Below the pieces are notes generated by a model that was given only the letters and a program-made list of their open reading frames with translations, searched no databases and had not been told where the DNA came from. This document shows positions 42,240-50,416 of a DNA stretch of 64,000 nucleotides, in pieces; within the stretch, counting starts at the first letter, position 1, and each line of letters begins with the position of its first letter. The DNA is taken from assembly GCA_963972255.1 (NCBI GenBank), contig CAXATO010000005.1:124001-188000 (forward strand), given 5' to 3'. The stretch is from UBA1479 sp002706405. GTDB taxonomy: Bacteria; Pseudomonadota; Alphaproteobacteria; Rhodospirillales; Casp-alpha2. The position numbers were made by a program, and so were the translations under genes.

Positions 42240-43463
42240 TCACTTCCTGGGCGGCCAGTTCATCTGGCGGCGCAGTTCCGTGCGGGCGATCTGGCGGCGG
42301 TGGACCTCGTCGGGGCCGTCTGCGAATTTGAGAGCCCGCATGCGCGCCCAGTAATAGGCCAAGGGCGTATCCTGGCACATGCCGGCGCCGCCGAAGGCCT
42401 GGATCGCGCGGTCGACGACTTCCAGCGCCATGTTGGGGGCGGCGACCTTGATCATGGCGATCTCCTGGCGGGCGGCCTTGTTGCCGACTTCGTCCATCAT
42501 CCAGGCCGCCTTGAGCACCAGCAGGCGGCACATCTCGATCTCGATGCGGCTTTTGGCGATGCGTTCCTGGGTCACGCCCCGGTCGGCCAGGGCCTTGCCC
42601 CAGGTTTCCCGTTCGGTCGCGCGTTTGCACATCAGTTCAAGCGCCCGTTCGGCGATCCCGATGATGCGCATGCAATGGTGGATGCGCCCCGGGCCGAGCC
42701 GCCCCTGGGCAATCTCGAAGCCGCGCCCTTCGCCCAGCAGCATGTTGCCGACGGGCACGCGGACATTGTCGAACACGACCTCGCCATGGCCGTGAGGGGC
42801 ATCGTCGAAGCCCATGACGTCGAGCATGCGCAGGACCGTGACCCCCGCCGTGTCGACCGGCACCAGGATCATGGACTGCTGGCGGTAGGTTTCGGCGTCG
42901 GGATCGTTCTTGCCCATGACGATCATGACCTTGCAATGGGGCGATCCGATGCCCGAGGTCCACCACTTGCGCCCGTTGATGACGTAGTGGTCGCCGTCGC
43001 GGCGGATGCTGGTCTTGATGTTGGTCGCGTCCGAGGACGCCACGTCGGGCTCGGTCATCGCGAACGCGGAGCGAATGTCCCCGGCCAGCAAGGGTTTCAG
43101 CCATTGTTCCTTCTGGTCCGCATCGCCGTAGCGGACCAGGGTTTCCATATTGCCCGTGTCGGGGGCCGAGCAATTGAAGACCTCGGGCGCCCAGGGCACG
43201 CGGCCCATGATCTCGCACAAGGGCGCGTATTCCAGATTGGTCAATCCGGCCCCCAGCTCGCTTTCCGGCAGGAACAGGTTCCACAGGCCGGCCGCCTTGG
43301 CCTTGGCCTTCAGGTCCTCGACGATGGGCACGACCTTCCACCGGGTGTCACCGGCATCGAGTTGTTCCTGATAGAGGGCCTCGTTGGGATAGACTTCAGC
43401 CTCCATGAAGGCCGTGAGCTTGTCCGCCAGTTCGGCGGTGCGGGGGGAGGGGGTGAAGTCCAT
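42240..43463 (-). CDS. Acyl-CoA dehydrogenase, ACAD10/11-like
   Basis: 407 residues; ATG 43463 has AAGGA upstream, while the long open frame to 43676 covers promoter sequence. Marks: FAMTEPDVASSDATNIKTSI (flavin contact), HYVINGRKWWTSGIGSP, PHGHGEVVFDNVRVPVGNML, and the C terminus YYWARMRALKFADGPDEVH. The FADGPDEVH end and missing YEGT Glu are typical of the ACAD10/ACAD11 subgroup rather than short- or medium-chain enzymes. It likely oxidises an unusual acyl-CoA; the ACAD11-type kinase at 37.8 kb is the probable partner. It is divergent from the acyl-CoA ligase operon. Confidence 0.87.
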   Translation of the reverse strand: MDFTPSPRTAELADKLTAFMEAEVYPNEALYQEQLDAGDTRWKVVPIVEDLKAKAKAAGLWNLFLPESELGAGLTNLEYAPLCEIMGRVPWAPEVFNCSAPDTGNMETLVRYGDADQKEQWLKPLLAGDIRSAFAMTEPDVASSDATNIKTSIRRDGDHYVINGRKWWTSGIGSPHCKVMIVMGKNDPDAETYRQQSMILVPVDTAGVTVLRMLDVMGFDDAPHGHGEVVFDNVRVPVGNMLLGEGRGFEIAQGRLGPGRIHHCMRIIGIAERALELMCKRATERETWGKALADRGVTQERIAKSRIEIEMCRLLVLKAAWMMDEVGNKAARQEIAMIKVAAPNMALEVVDRAIQAFGGAGMCQDTPLAYYWARMRALKFADGPDEVHRRQIARTELRRQMNWPPRK

Positions 43464-43554
43464 GGCCGGGTCCTTGGTCTTTTGAGCGGTCTTGTGGAAA
43501 GTGTTCGAAGTGTTATCGCATCGCCCGGGGAATACAAGGCCTGCCCGGACGTCG

Positions 43555-43569
43555 TTTCGCACTGCGAAC
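43555..43569. promoter_or_regulatory. TTTCGCA-C-TGCGAAC, second copy of the IclR-type operator
   Basis: Matches the 28844 palindrome in 13 of 15 positions, with perfect TTCGCA/TGCGAA arms. It lies in the 215-base gap between the divergent ACAD10/11-like gene and the acyl-CoA ligase operon, so it can control both. Confidence 0.6.
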
Positions 43570-43678
43570 GGTACTTTCATGGATGCTTGATCTTGGCCGG
43601 GGCGTGCCGCCATAGTCCGAAAAACCCCGGTGCAATGCCTGGGACAAAAAAACCAGTACCCACGAAGGAGGACCATCC

Positions 43679-45328
43679 GTGCAGGGATTGATAATGGACG
43701 TGCCGCTGTTGACGTCGATGATCGTCAAACATGCGGCCGCCTGGCACGGCGATGTCGAGATCGTGACCCATCGGGTCGAAGGCGACATGCACCGCTATAC
43801 CTATGCCGACGCTTACAAGCGCATGTGCCGCCTGGCCAATGCCCTGAAACGCATGGGGATCGAACAAGGTGACCGGGTCGGCACCATGGCCTGGACCACT
43901 TACCGGCATTTCGAGCTGTATTACGGTATCGGCGGCTCGGGGGCGGTGATCCATACGATCAACCCGCGCCTGTTCCCCGATCAGATCGTCTACATCATCA
44001 ACCACGCCAAGGACCGGGTGATGTTCATCGACACCACCTGGGTCGAGATGATGGAGGGCCTGCAGGACCAATGCCCGACCATCGAGAAGTTCGTCATCCT
44101 GTGCGACAGCGGCAAGATGCCGAAGACGTCGCTTCGCAATGCGGTCTGCTACGAAGACCTGCTGGCCGCCGAGGACGACACCTTCGACTGGCCAGAGTTC
44201 GATGAGAAGACGGCGGTGGCGCTTTGCTATACCTCGGGCACCACGGGTAATCCCAAGGGCGTGCTCTATACCCACCGCGCCATGGTGCTGCATGCGATTG
44301 CCGGAACGTCCAGCGACCATCCCTTGTGCATCGATTCCCGCACTATCCTGTTGCCGGCGGTCAGCATGTTCCATGTGCACGGCTGGATGGTGCCCTATGC
44401 CGCTCCCATTTCCGGCACCAAACTGGTGCTGCCCGGCCCGCATATGCACGGCGACAACATCTGCCGCCTGTTGGAAGAGGAAAAGGTCACCGTCACCGCC
44501 GGGGTGCCGACGATCTGGATCGGCGTGCTCGAGCACCTCAAGAAGACCGGCGCCAAGCTACCCCATCTGAAGATCTGCAACATCGGCGGCTCGGCGCCGT
44601 CGCTCGCCATGATCAAGGCGTTCGAGGAAGACTACGGCGTCGCCGTCGTTCATGCCTGGGGCATGACGGAATTGAGCGCCGCCGGCACCACCGGGCGCCT
44701 GCGTCAGCGCCACCAGGACCTGCCGGCGGACGAACGCTACAAGGTCCAGCAGACCCAGGGCCGGCCGCTGTTCGGGTTCGAGGTCAAGATCGTCGATCTC
44801 GACGGTACCCGGCTGCCCCATGACGGTAAGGCGGTGGGCCAGATGTTCGTCCGCGGCCCCTGGGTCGCCGCCGCCTATTTCGAGGATGACGCCGCGACGG
44901 AAGCCTCCTTCGATGCCGAGGGATGGTTCGGCACCGGCGATATGGCCTCGATCTCGCCCGACGGGCTGGTCCGTGTCTCCGATCGTTCCAAGGATCTGAT
45001 CAAATCCGGCGGCGAATGGATCAGTTCCATCGACTTGGAGAATTATGCCCTTACCCATCCCGACGTGGTGGAGGCGGCGGCGATCGCCGTCAAGCACCCG
45101 AAGTGGGAGGAGCGGCCCCTGTTGGTCGTTGTCCCGCGCCCGGGGGCGGAGGTCACGCCGGACAACATCCGCGCGGTACTGGCCGAACACGTCGCCAAAT
45201 GGTGGTTGCCCGACGACATCGTGTTCGTCGAGGAAATTCCCCATACGGCGACAGGCAAGATTTCCAAGAAGGACCTGCGGGAGAACTTCGCGGATTACCG
45301 CTGGCCGGCGGCCAGCCTCGAAAAATGA
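43679..45328 (+). CDS. Acyl-CoA ligase (medium/long-chain, AlkK-like)
   Basis: 549 residues; GTG with AGGAGG 7 bases upstream. Adenylate-forming marks: the P-loop CYTSGTTGNPKGVLYTHRAM, INPRLFPDQIVYIINHAKD, HAWGMTELSAAGTT, GWFGTGDMASISPDG, and the C-terminal SGGEWISSIDLEN with TGKISKKDLRE (catalytic Lys). The N terminus MQGLIMDVPLLTSMIVKHAA is that of AlkK/FadD3-type ligases. It activates a fatty or related acid with ATP and CoA, the first step for the operon that follows (ThDP enzyme, FadB-like, thiolase). Confidence 0.92.
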   Translation: MQGLIMDVPLLTSMIVKHAAAWHGDVEIVTHRVEGDMHRYTYADAYKRMCRLANALKRMGIEQGDRVGTMAWTTYRHFELYYGIGGSGAVIHTINPRLFPDQIVYIINHAKDRVMFIDTTWVEMMEGLQDQCPTIEKFVILCDSGKMPKTSLRNAVCYEDLLAAEDDTFDWPEFDEKTAVALCYTSGTTGNPKGVLYTHRAMVLHAIAGTSSDHPLCIDSRTILLPAVSMFHVHGWMVPYAAPISGTKLVLPGPHMHGDNICRLLEEEKVTVTAGVPTIWIGVLEHLKKTGAKLPHLKICNIGGSAPSLAMIKAFEEDYGVAVVHAWGMTELSAAGTTGRLRQRHQDLPADERYKVQQTQGRPLFGFEVKIVDLDGTRLPHDGKAVGQMFVRGPWVAAAYFEDDAATEASFDAEGWFGTGDMASISPDGLVRVSDRSKDLIKSGGEWISSIDLENYALTHPDVVEAAAIAVKHPKWEERPLLVVVPRPGAEVTPDNIRAVLAEHVAKWWLPDDIVFVEEIPHTATGKISKKDLRENFADYRWPAASLEK

Positions 45329-45402
45329 AACGAGACGCCGTTTTCACCTGATCACGCCATGCTAAAGTTCCGGAAAGATCCAATCCGGGAGGAGACAACA
45401 AG

Positions 45403-47073
45403 ATGAATCGCGCCGCCGACGCTTTGGTGGATACGCTGGTCCTGCACGGTGTCGACCGTGTGTTCTGTGTGCCTGGGGAAAGTTACCTCGCCGTGCTGGA
45501 CGCCCTGCACGACTGCGACGACATTCAGGTCGTGTCCTGCCGCCACGAAGGCGGGGCCGGCTTCATGGCCGTCGCCGATGCCAAGCTGACGGGAGCCCCC
45601 GGCGTTGCCTTGGTCAGCCGCGGGCCGGGTGCCTGCAACGCCGCCATCGCCGTGCATACGGCGGAACAGGACGCGGTGCCGCTGGTCCTGTTCATCGGAC
45701 AGGTGCCGCGCGCCGACCTGGGCCGCGGCGCCTTCCAAGAAGTCGATTACAAGATCACCTTCGGCGACATGGCCAAGCATGTGGACGAAGTGCATGAGCC
45801 CAAAAATCTGGCCAAGGTCGTGGCCCAGGCGTTTCAGATCGCTCAGGAAGGCACGCCGGGCCCGGTGGTCGTGGTCCTGCCCGAGGACATGCTCCTCGAT
45901 CCGGCGGAAGATACGGGCGTCAGCCCGATCGCCCTGGAGAAGCCCCGGGCCACGGATGCCCAGGTCAAGGCCGTCGCGGCGGCCATCGGGCGCGCCAAGC
46001 GGCCGGTCCTGATCGCGGGCGGCATGCTGCGCGCCCCGTCGGCGCGGGCGGCATTGCTGGCCTGTTCCGAAGCCTGGTCCCTGCCGGTCGCCGCCAGTTT
46101 CAAGAACCAGGACATTTTCCCCAACGAGCATGACCATTTCGCGGCCCATCTGGGCTATGGCGTGCCCGCGTCGATCCGCGAAACCCTGCAGGACGCGGAC
46201 CTGATCGTCGCCGTCGGCACGCGCCTGGGCGACGTCACGACCCAGGGCTATCTGCTGCCGGAAGCGCCGCAGCCCAAGCAGCCGCTGATCCACGTCTATC
46301 CCGACGGCGACCATCTGGACCATGTGTTCGAAACGGCGCAGTCGATTTGTGCCGATGCCGAGGATTTCATTGAGCGGCTTGCGGCCGTCACGCCGCCGAA
46401 GGCGCCGGAAGGCCGGCGCGATTGGCTGAAGCGCCTGCGCGATGCCAACCGCAAGATGGCCGAATGGAAGCCCTGGTCGGCGCCCGACGGCGTCAATTTC
46501 GGCCATGTCATCGCCGCCTTCCGCAACCAACTGACGGACGATGCGGTCATTACCATGGACGCGGGCAACTTCAATTCCTGGGTCCATCGCTATTTTCCGT
46601 TCAAGCCGACGCAGATTTTGCTGGGGGCGGTGTCCGGAGCCATGGGCCTGGGCGTGCCGTCCGCGGTGGCGGCGGCGCTGCGTCATCCGGACCGCCAGGT
46701 CGTCACCGTCTGCGGCGACGGCGGCACGCTGATGACGGGCAACGAATTGGCGACCGCCGTGCAGTACGGCGCCAAGGTGCGCATCTTCGTGTCCAACAAC
46801 AAAAGCTACGGGACCATCCGCCTGCACCAGGAAAAATCCTTTCCCGGCCGCATCGAGGGCACCAATCTGGTTAACCCGGACTTCGCCAAATGGGCGGAAA
46901 GCTTCGGCGCCAAGGGCCTGCGGATCGACACGGCCGAGCAGGCGGACAACGTGCTTGCGGAAGCCCTGGCCCATGACGGCCCCGTGGTTATCGACGTCGC
47001 CGCCTCGCTGGAACAAATCAGCGCCTATACCAACCTGACCAGCCTGAAACCGGGCAAGGCCGCCACGGCCTGA
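45403..47073 (+). CDS. Thiamine diphosphate-dependent enzyme, acetolactate-synthase-like
   Basis: 556 residues; ATG with GGGAGGAG upstream. Three-domain ThDP enzyme: the activating Glu in SCRHEGGAGFMAVADAKLTG, the GPGACNAAIAVHTAEQDAVP segment, and the diphosphate motif starting CGDGGTLMTGNELATAV and ending with VSNNKSYGTI. It resembles acetolactate synthase, oxalyl-CoA decarboxylase and 2-hydroxyacyl-CoA lyase, but has no regulatory subunit gene beside it. Being inside an operon for beta-oxidation, a lyase acting on 2-hydroxyacyl-CoA or another acyl-CoA is more likely than acetolactate synthesis. The exact reaction cannot be read. Confidence 0.82.
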   Translation: MNRAADALVDTLVLHGVDRVFCVPGESYLAVLDALHDCDDIQVVSCRHEGGAGFMAVADAKLTGAPGVALVSRGPGACNAAIAVHTAEQDAVPLVLFIGQVPRADLGRGAFQEVDYKITFGDMAKHVDEVHEPKNLAKVVAQAFQIAQEGTPGPVVVVLPEDMLLDPAEDTGVSPIALEKPRATDAQVKAVAAAIGRAKRPVLIAGGMLRAPSARAALLACSEAWSLPVAASFKNQDIFPNEHDHFAAHLGYGVPASIRETLQDADLIVAVGTRLGDVTTQGYLLPEAPQPKQPLIHVYPDGDHLDHVFETAQSICADAEDFIERLAAVTPPKAPEGRRDWLKRLRDANRKMAEWKPWSAPDGVNFGHVIAAFRNQLTDDAVITMDAGNFNSWVHRYFPFKPTQILLGAVSGAMGLGVPSAVAAALRHPDRQVVTVCGDGGTLMTGNELATAVQYGAKVRIFVSNNKSYGTIRLHQEKSFPGRIEGTNLVNPDFAKWAESFGAKGLRIDTAEQADNVLAEALAHDGPVVIDVAASLEQISAYTNLTSLKPGKAATA

Positions 47074-47100
47074 TCCCGCAAGACCAAAAGGAAGTTCATC

Positions 47101-49200
47101 ATGCCCGCATCCGATCCCGCAACGCCCGTGATCTTGGACATCAAGGAGCGCATCGCCGTCGTCACCATCGACAGCCCGCCCGTGAACGCCCTGGGCCATG
47201 CGGTGCGCAGCGGCGTTATGGCGGCCCTGGACAAGGCCGAGGCCGATGACGCCGTCGACGCCGTGGTGATCCGGGGCGCCGGGCGGTGCTTTTCCGGTGG
47301 TGCCGACATTCGAGAATTCGGCACGCCCCCGGCGGAACCGACCCTGCGTCAGGTCTGCGCCCGGGTTGAGGACTTTCCCAAGATCGTCGTCGCGGCCCTG
47401 CATTCGACGGCCTTCGGCGGGGGGCTGGAACTGCCGCTTTCCTGCCATTACCGGGTCGCGGACGCCTCGGCCCAGATCGCCCTGCCCGAGGTCAAGTTGG
47501 GCATTGTCCCCGGTTCCGGCGGCACGCAGCGTCTGCCGCGCATCGTCGGCGCCAAGCGGGCGTTGAAGGTCATCCTGTCCGGCGACCCGTTCGCTGCCCG
47601 GGAAGCCCATGACCTTGGCGTTCTGGATGCGATCCTGGACGGCGACCTGACCGCCGCCGCCGTGGCCTATGCGGCCAAGCTGGTGGCCGACGGCGCGCCC
47701 CTGCGCAAGGTCCGCGACCTCGCCGTCGCCGATGCGGATGCCGAGGTATTCGCCGAGGCGCGCAAGACCTGGGAAAAACGCTCGCGCGGGCTTCTGGCGC
47801 CGCTTGCCTGTATCGACTGTGTGGAAATCGCGGCGACCAAGTCCTTTGACGAAGGCATGCAGCGGGAGCGCGAGATTTTCGTGGCCTGCCGGGATTCCGA
47901 GCAGTCCAAGGCCCAGCGCCATCTGTTCTTCGCCGAACGCGAAGCCGCCAAGGTCAAGGACGTGCCGCGCGATACGGTCAAACGTCCCATCAACACCGCT
48001 GCCGTCGTCGGCTGCGGCACCATGGGCGGCGGCATCGCCATGTGCCTGGTCAATGTCGGGATACCGGTGACCGTGCTGGAAACTTCCGAGGACGCGCTCA
48101 AGGCGGGCCTCGCCAAGATCGAAAAGAACTATGCCGCAACCGTGTCCAAGGGCCGCCTTACCCAGGCGGAGATGGACAAGCGCATGGGCCTGATCAACGG
48201 CACCACCAACTACGCCGACCTGGGCCCGGCCGACATCGTGATCGAAGCCGTGTTCGAGGAAATGGACCTGAAGCGGACGATCTTCGGCGAACTGGACAAG
48301 GTGATGAAGCCGGGGGCGGTGCTGGCGACCAATACCTCGACCCTGGATATCGACGAAATCGCCGCCGCGACAAAGCGGCCGGCGGATGTCATCGGCACCC
48401 ATTTCTTCAGCCCGGCCAATGTTATGAAGCTGATGGAAAACGTGCGCGGCAAGGAAACGGCCAAGGACGTCATCGCCACGGTCATGGCGCTGGGAAAAAC
48501 CATTCAGAAAATCCCGGTCCTGGTCGGCAACTGCGACGGCTTCGTCGGCAACCGTATGTACCACCGCTATACCCGCCAGGCCTATTTCCTGCTGGAAGAA
48601 GGGGCCTTGCCGCAGCAGGTCGACAAGGTGTTCCTGGACTTCGGTTTCGCCATGGGTCCCCTGGCCGTGGGCGATCTGGCGGGGCTCGACGTCAGCTATC
48701 TGGTGCGCAAGCGCCAGGTGCAGTTCATCAAGCCGGGCGAGCGCTGGCCCGTGGCCGCCGACCGCGTGGTCGAAGCCGGCCGAAAGGGCCAGAAGACCAA
48801 CGCCGGCTGGTATCGCTACGAAGAAGGATCGCGCAAGCCGCTGCCGGACCCCGAGGTGCAGAAGATCATTGAAGCGACCTCGGCCGAACTGGGGATCGAG
48901 CGCCGCGAGATCACGGACCAGGAAATCCACGAGCGCTGCTTCTATGCCCTGATCAACGAGGGGGCTAAAATCCTCGACGAGGGCATGGCCCAGCGCGCAT
49001 CGGACATCGACATCATCTGGACCAACGGGTACGGCTTCCCCATCGCCAAGGGCGGGCCCATGTTCCACGCCGATCAGGTCGGTGCCAAGCATGTGTACGA
49101 ACGCCTGGCCCATTGGGCGAAGGTCGCCTCGCCGGCCCTGGAGCCGGCGCCGCTTCTGGAAAAGCTTGCCCGCACGGGCGGCACATTCGCCGATCTATAG
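47101..49200 (+). CDS. FadB/FadJ-like multifunctional enoyl-CoA hydratase / 3-hydroxyacyl-CoA dehydrogenase
   Basis: 699 residues. Residues 1-280: crotonase domain with GRCFSGGADIREF, AFGGGLELPLSCHYRVA and LPEVKLGIVPGSGGTQRLPR, giving both catalytic glutamates. Then the NAD-binding domain (VVGCGTMGGGIAMCLVNVG) with the catalytic His in IGTHFFSPANVMKLME, followed by two C-terminal 3HCDH helical repeats (NRMYHRYTRQAYFLLEEGAL, AINEGAK-type end). It carries out steps 2 and 3 of beta-oxidation. Gap to the thiolase gene is 21 bases, so the pair can form the usual trifunctional complex. Confidence 0.93.
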   Translation: MPASDPATPVILDIKERIAVVTIDSPPVNALGHAVRSGVMAALDKAEADDAVDAVVIRGAGRCFSGGADIREFGTPPAEPTLRQVCARVEDFPKIVVAALHSTAFGGGLELPLSCHYRVADASAQIALPEVKLGIVPGSGGTQRLPRIVGAKRALKVILSGDPFAAREAHDLGVLDAILDGDLTAAAVAYAAKLVADGAPLRKVRDLAVADADAEVFAEARKTWEKRSRGLLAPLACIDCVEIAATKSFDEGMQREREIFVACRDSEQSKAQRHLFFAEREAAKVKDVPRDTVKRPINTAAVVGCGTMGGGIAMCLVNVGIPVTVLETSEDALKAGLAKIEKNYAATVSKGRLTQAEMDKRMGLINGTTNYADLGPADIVIEAVFEEMDLKRTIFGELDKVMKPGAVLATNTSTLDIDEIAAATKRPADVIGTHFFSPANVMKLMENVRGKETAKDVIATVMALGKTIQKIPVLVGNCDGFVGNRMYHRYTRQAYFLLEEGALPQQVDKVFLDFGFAMGPLAVGDLAGLDVSYLVRKRQVQFIKPGERWPVAADRVVEAGRKGQKTNAGWYRYEEGSRKPLPDPEVQKIIEATSAELGIERREITDQEIHERCFYALINEGAKILDEGMAQRASDIDIIWTNGYGFPIAKGGPMFHADQVGAKHVYERLAHWAKVASPALEPAPLLEKLARTGGTFADL

Positions 49201-49221
49201 AGACCAAGAAGGAACAAGAAT

Positions 49222-50403
49222 ATGCAACGCGCCGTCATCGTTTCCACCGCTCGCACCCCCATCGGCAAAGCCGGCCGGGGTGCCTTCAACAACACCCATG
49301 GCGCGACCCTGGGTGGGCACGTCATCAAGCACGCGGTTGCGCGTGCCGGGATCGACCCGGCCGAGGTCGAAGACGTGGTGCTGGGCTGCGGCATGCCCGA
49401 AGGGGCGACGGGCAAGAACATCGCCCGCATGTCGGTGATCCGCGCCGGCCTGCCGGTGACGACCGGCGGTACGACCATCAACCGGCTGTGCGCCTCGGGG
49501 CTGCAAGCCATCGCCGTGGCGGCCAACCGGGTCGTCATGGACGGCCTTCCGGTGGCCGTCGCCGGCGGTCTGGAAAGCATCAGCCTGGTCCGCGACAGCG
49601 CCATGAAGAACGAGGTCAAGGAAGACTGGCTTATGGAGCATAAGCCGGAAATGTGGATCCCGATGATCGACACGGCGGACCTGGTGGCCGCGCGTTACGG
49701 CATCACTCGCGCCGCCCAGGACGAATACTCCCTGGAAAGCCAAATGCGCACGGCGGCGGCGCAGCAGGCGGGCAAGTTCGATGACGAGATCGTGCCGCTG
49801 ACCTCCACCATGCGGGTCAAGAACCGGGAAACGGGCGATGTCACGGAACAGGAAGTGACCCTGGACAAGGACGAGGGTAACCGCCCCAGCACGACGCTTG
49901 AGGCCCTGGCCAAGCTGGAGCCGGTCATGGGGCCAGGCAAGTTCGTCACGGCGGGCAATGCCTCGCAACTGTCGGACGGGGCTTCGGCCTGTGTCATCAT
50001 GACGGAGAAAGAGGCCGAACGCCGGGGCCTGCAGCCGCTCGGCATCTTCAAGGGCTTGGCCACGGCGGGGTGCGAGCCCGATGAAATGGGCATCGGCCCG
50101 GTGTTCGCCATCCCGCGCCTGCTGGAGCGCCAGGGAATGAAGATGGACGACATCGACCTGTGGGAACTGAACGAAGCCTTCGCGTCACAGGTTCTCTACT
50201 GTCGCGACAAGCTGGGTATTCCGCAGGAGATTCTGAACGTCAACGGCGGTGGGATTTCCGTGGGCCATCCCTTCGGCATGACCGGCGCCCGCCTGACCGG
50301 CCATGCCCTGATCGAAGGCAAGCGCCGGGGGGCGAAGAACGTGGTCGTCACCATGTGCATCGGCGGCGGCATGGGCGCGGCGGGCCTGTTCGAGGTCTGC
50401 TGA
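49222..50403 (+). CDS. fadA: Acetyl-CoA acyltransferase (thiolase)
   Basis: 393 residues. Nucleophilic Cys in TTINRLCASGLQAIAVAANR, the ELNEAFASQV segment, His in NVNGGGISVGHPFGMTGAR, and the second Cys in MCIGGGMGAAGLFEVC. Length and motifs fit degradative thiolase. It cleaves 3-ketoacyl-CoA to acetyl-CoA and a shortened acyl-CoA, finishing the operon; the next gene is convergent 13 bases on. Biosynthetic acetoacetyl-CoA thiolase is less likely given the position. Confidence 0.93.
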   Translation: MQRAVIVSTARTPIGKAGRGAFNNTHGATLGGHVIKHAVARAGIDPAEVEDVVLGCGMPEGATGKNIARMSVIRAGLPVTTGGTTINRLCASGLQAIAVAANRVVMDGLPVAVAGGLESISLVRDSAMKNEVKEDWLMEHKPEMWIPMIDTADLVAARYGITRAAQDEYSLESQMRTAAAQQAGKFDDEIVPLTSTMRVKNRETGDVTEQEVTLDKDEGNRPSTTLEALAKLEPVMGPGKFVTAGNASQLSDGASACVIMTEKEAERRGLQPLGIFKGLATAGCEPDEMGIGPVFAIPRLLERQGMKMDDIDLWELNEAFASQVLYCRDKLGIPQEILNVNGGGISVGHPFGMTGARLTGHALIEGKRRGAKNVVVTMCIGGGMGAAGLFEVC

Positions 50404-50416
50404 TCTCGCTTGTGGG

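Noticed and set aside
42083..42331. Plus-strand open frame in the AT-rich spacer
   Set aside because: No ribosome site, mixed low-complexity translation, overlaps the dehydrogenase gene end.
45352..49113. A 1253-codon open frame on the minus strand
   Set aside because: It is antisense to the ThDP and FadB-like genes; composition is that of a GC-rich shadow frame, with no family motif or ribosome site.
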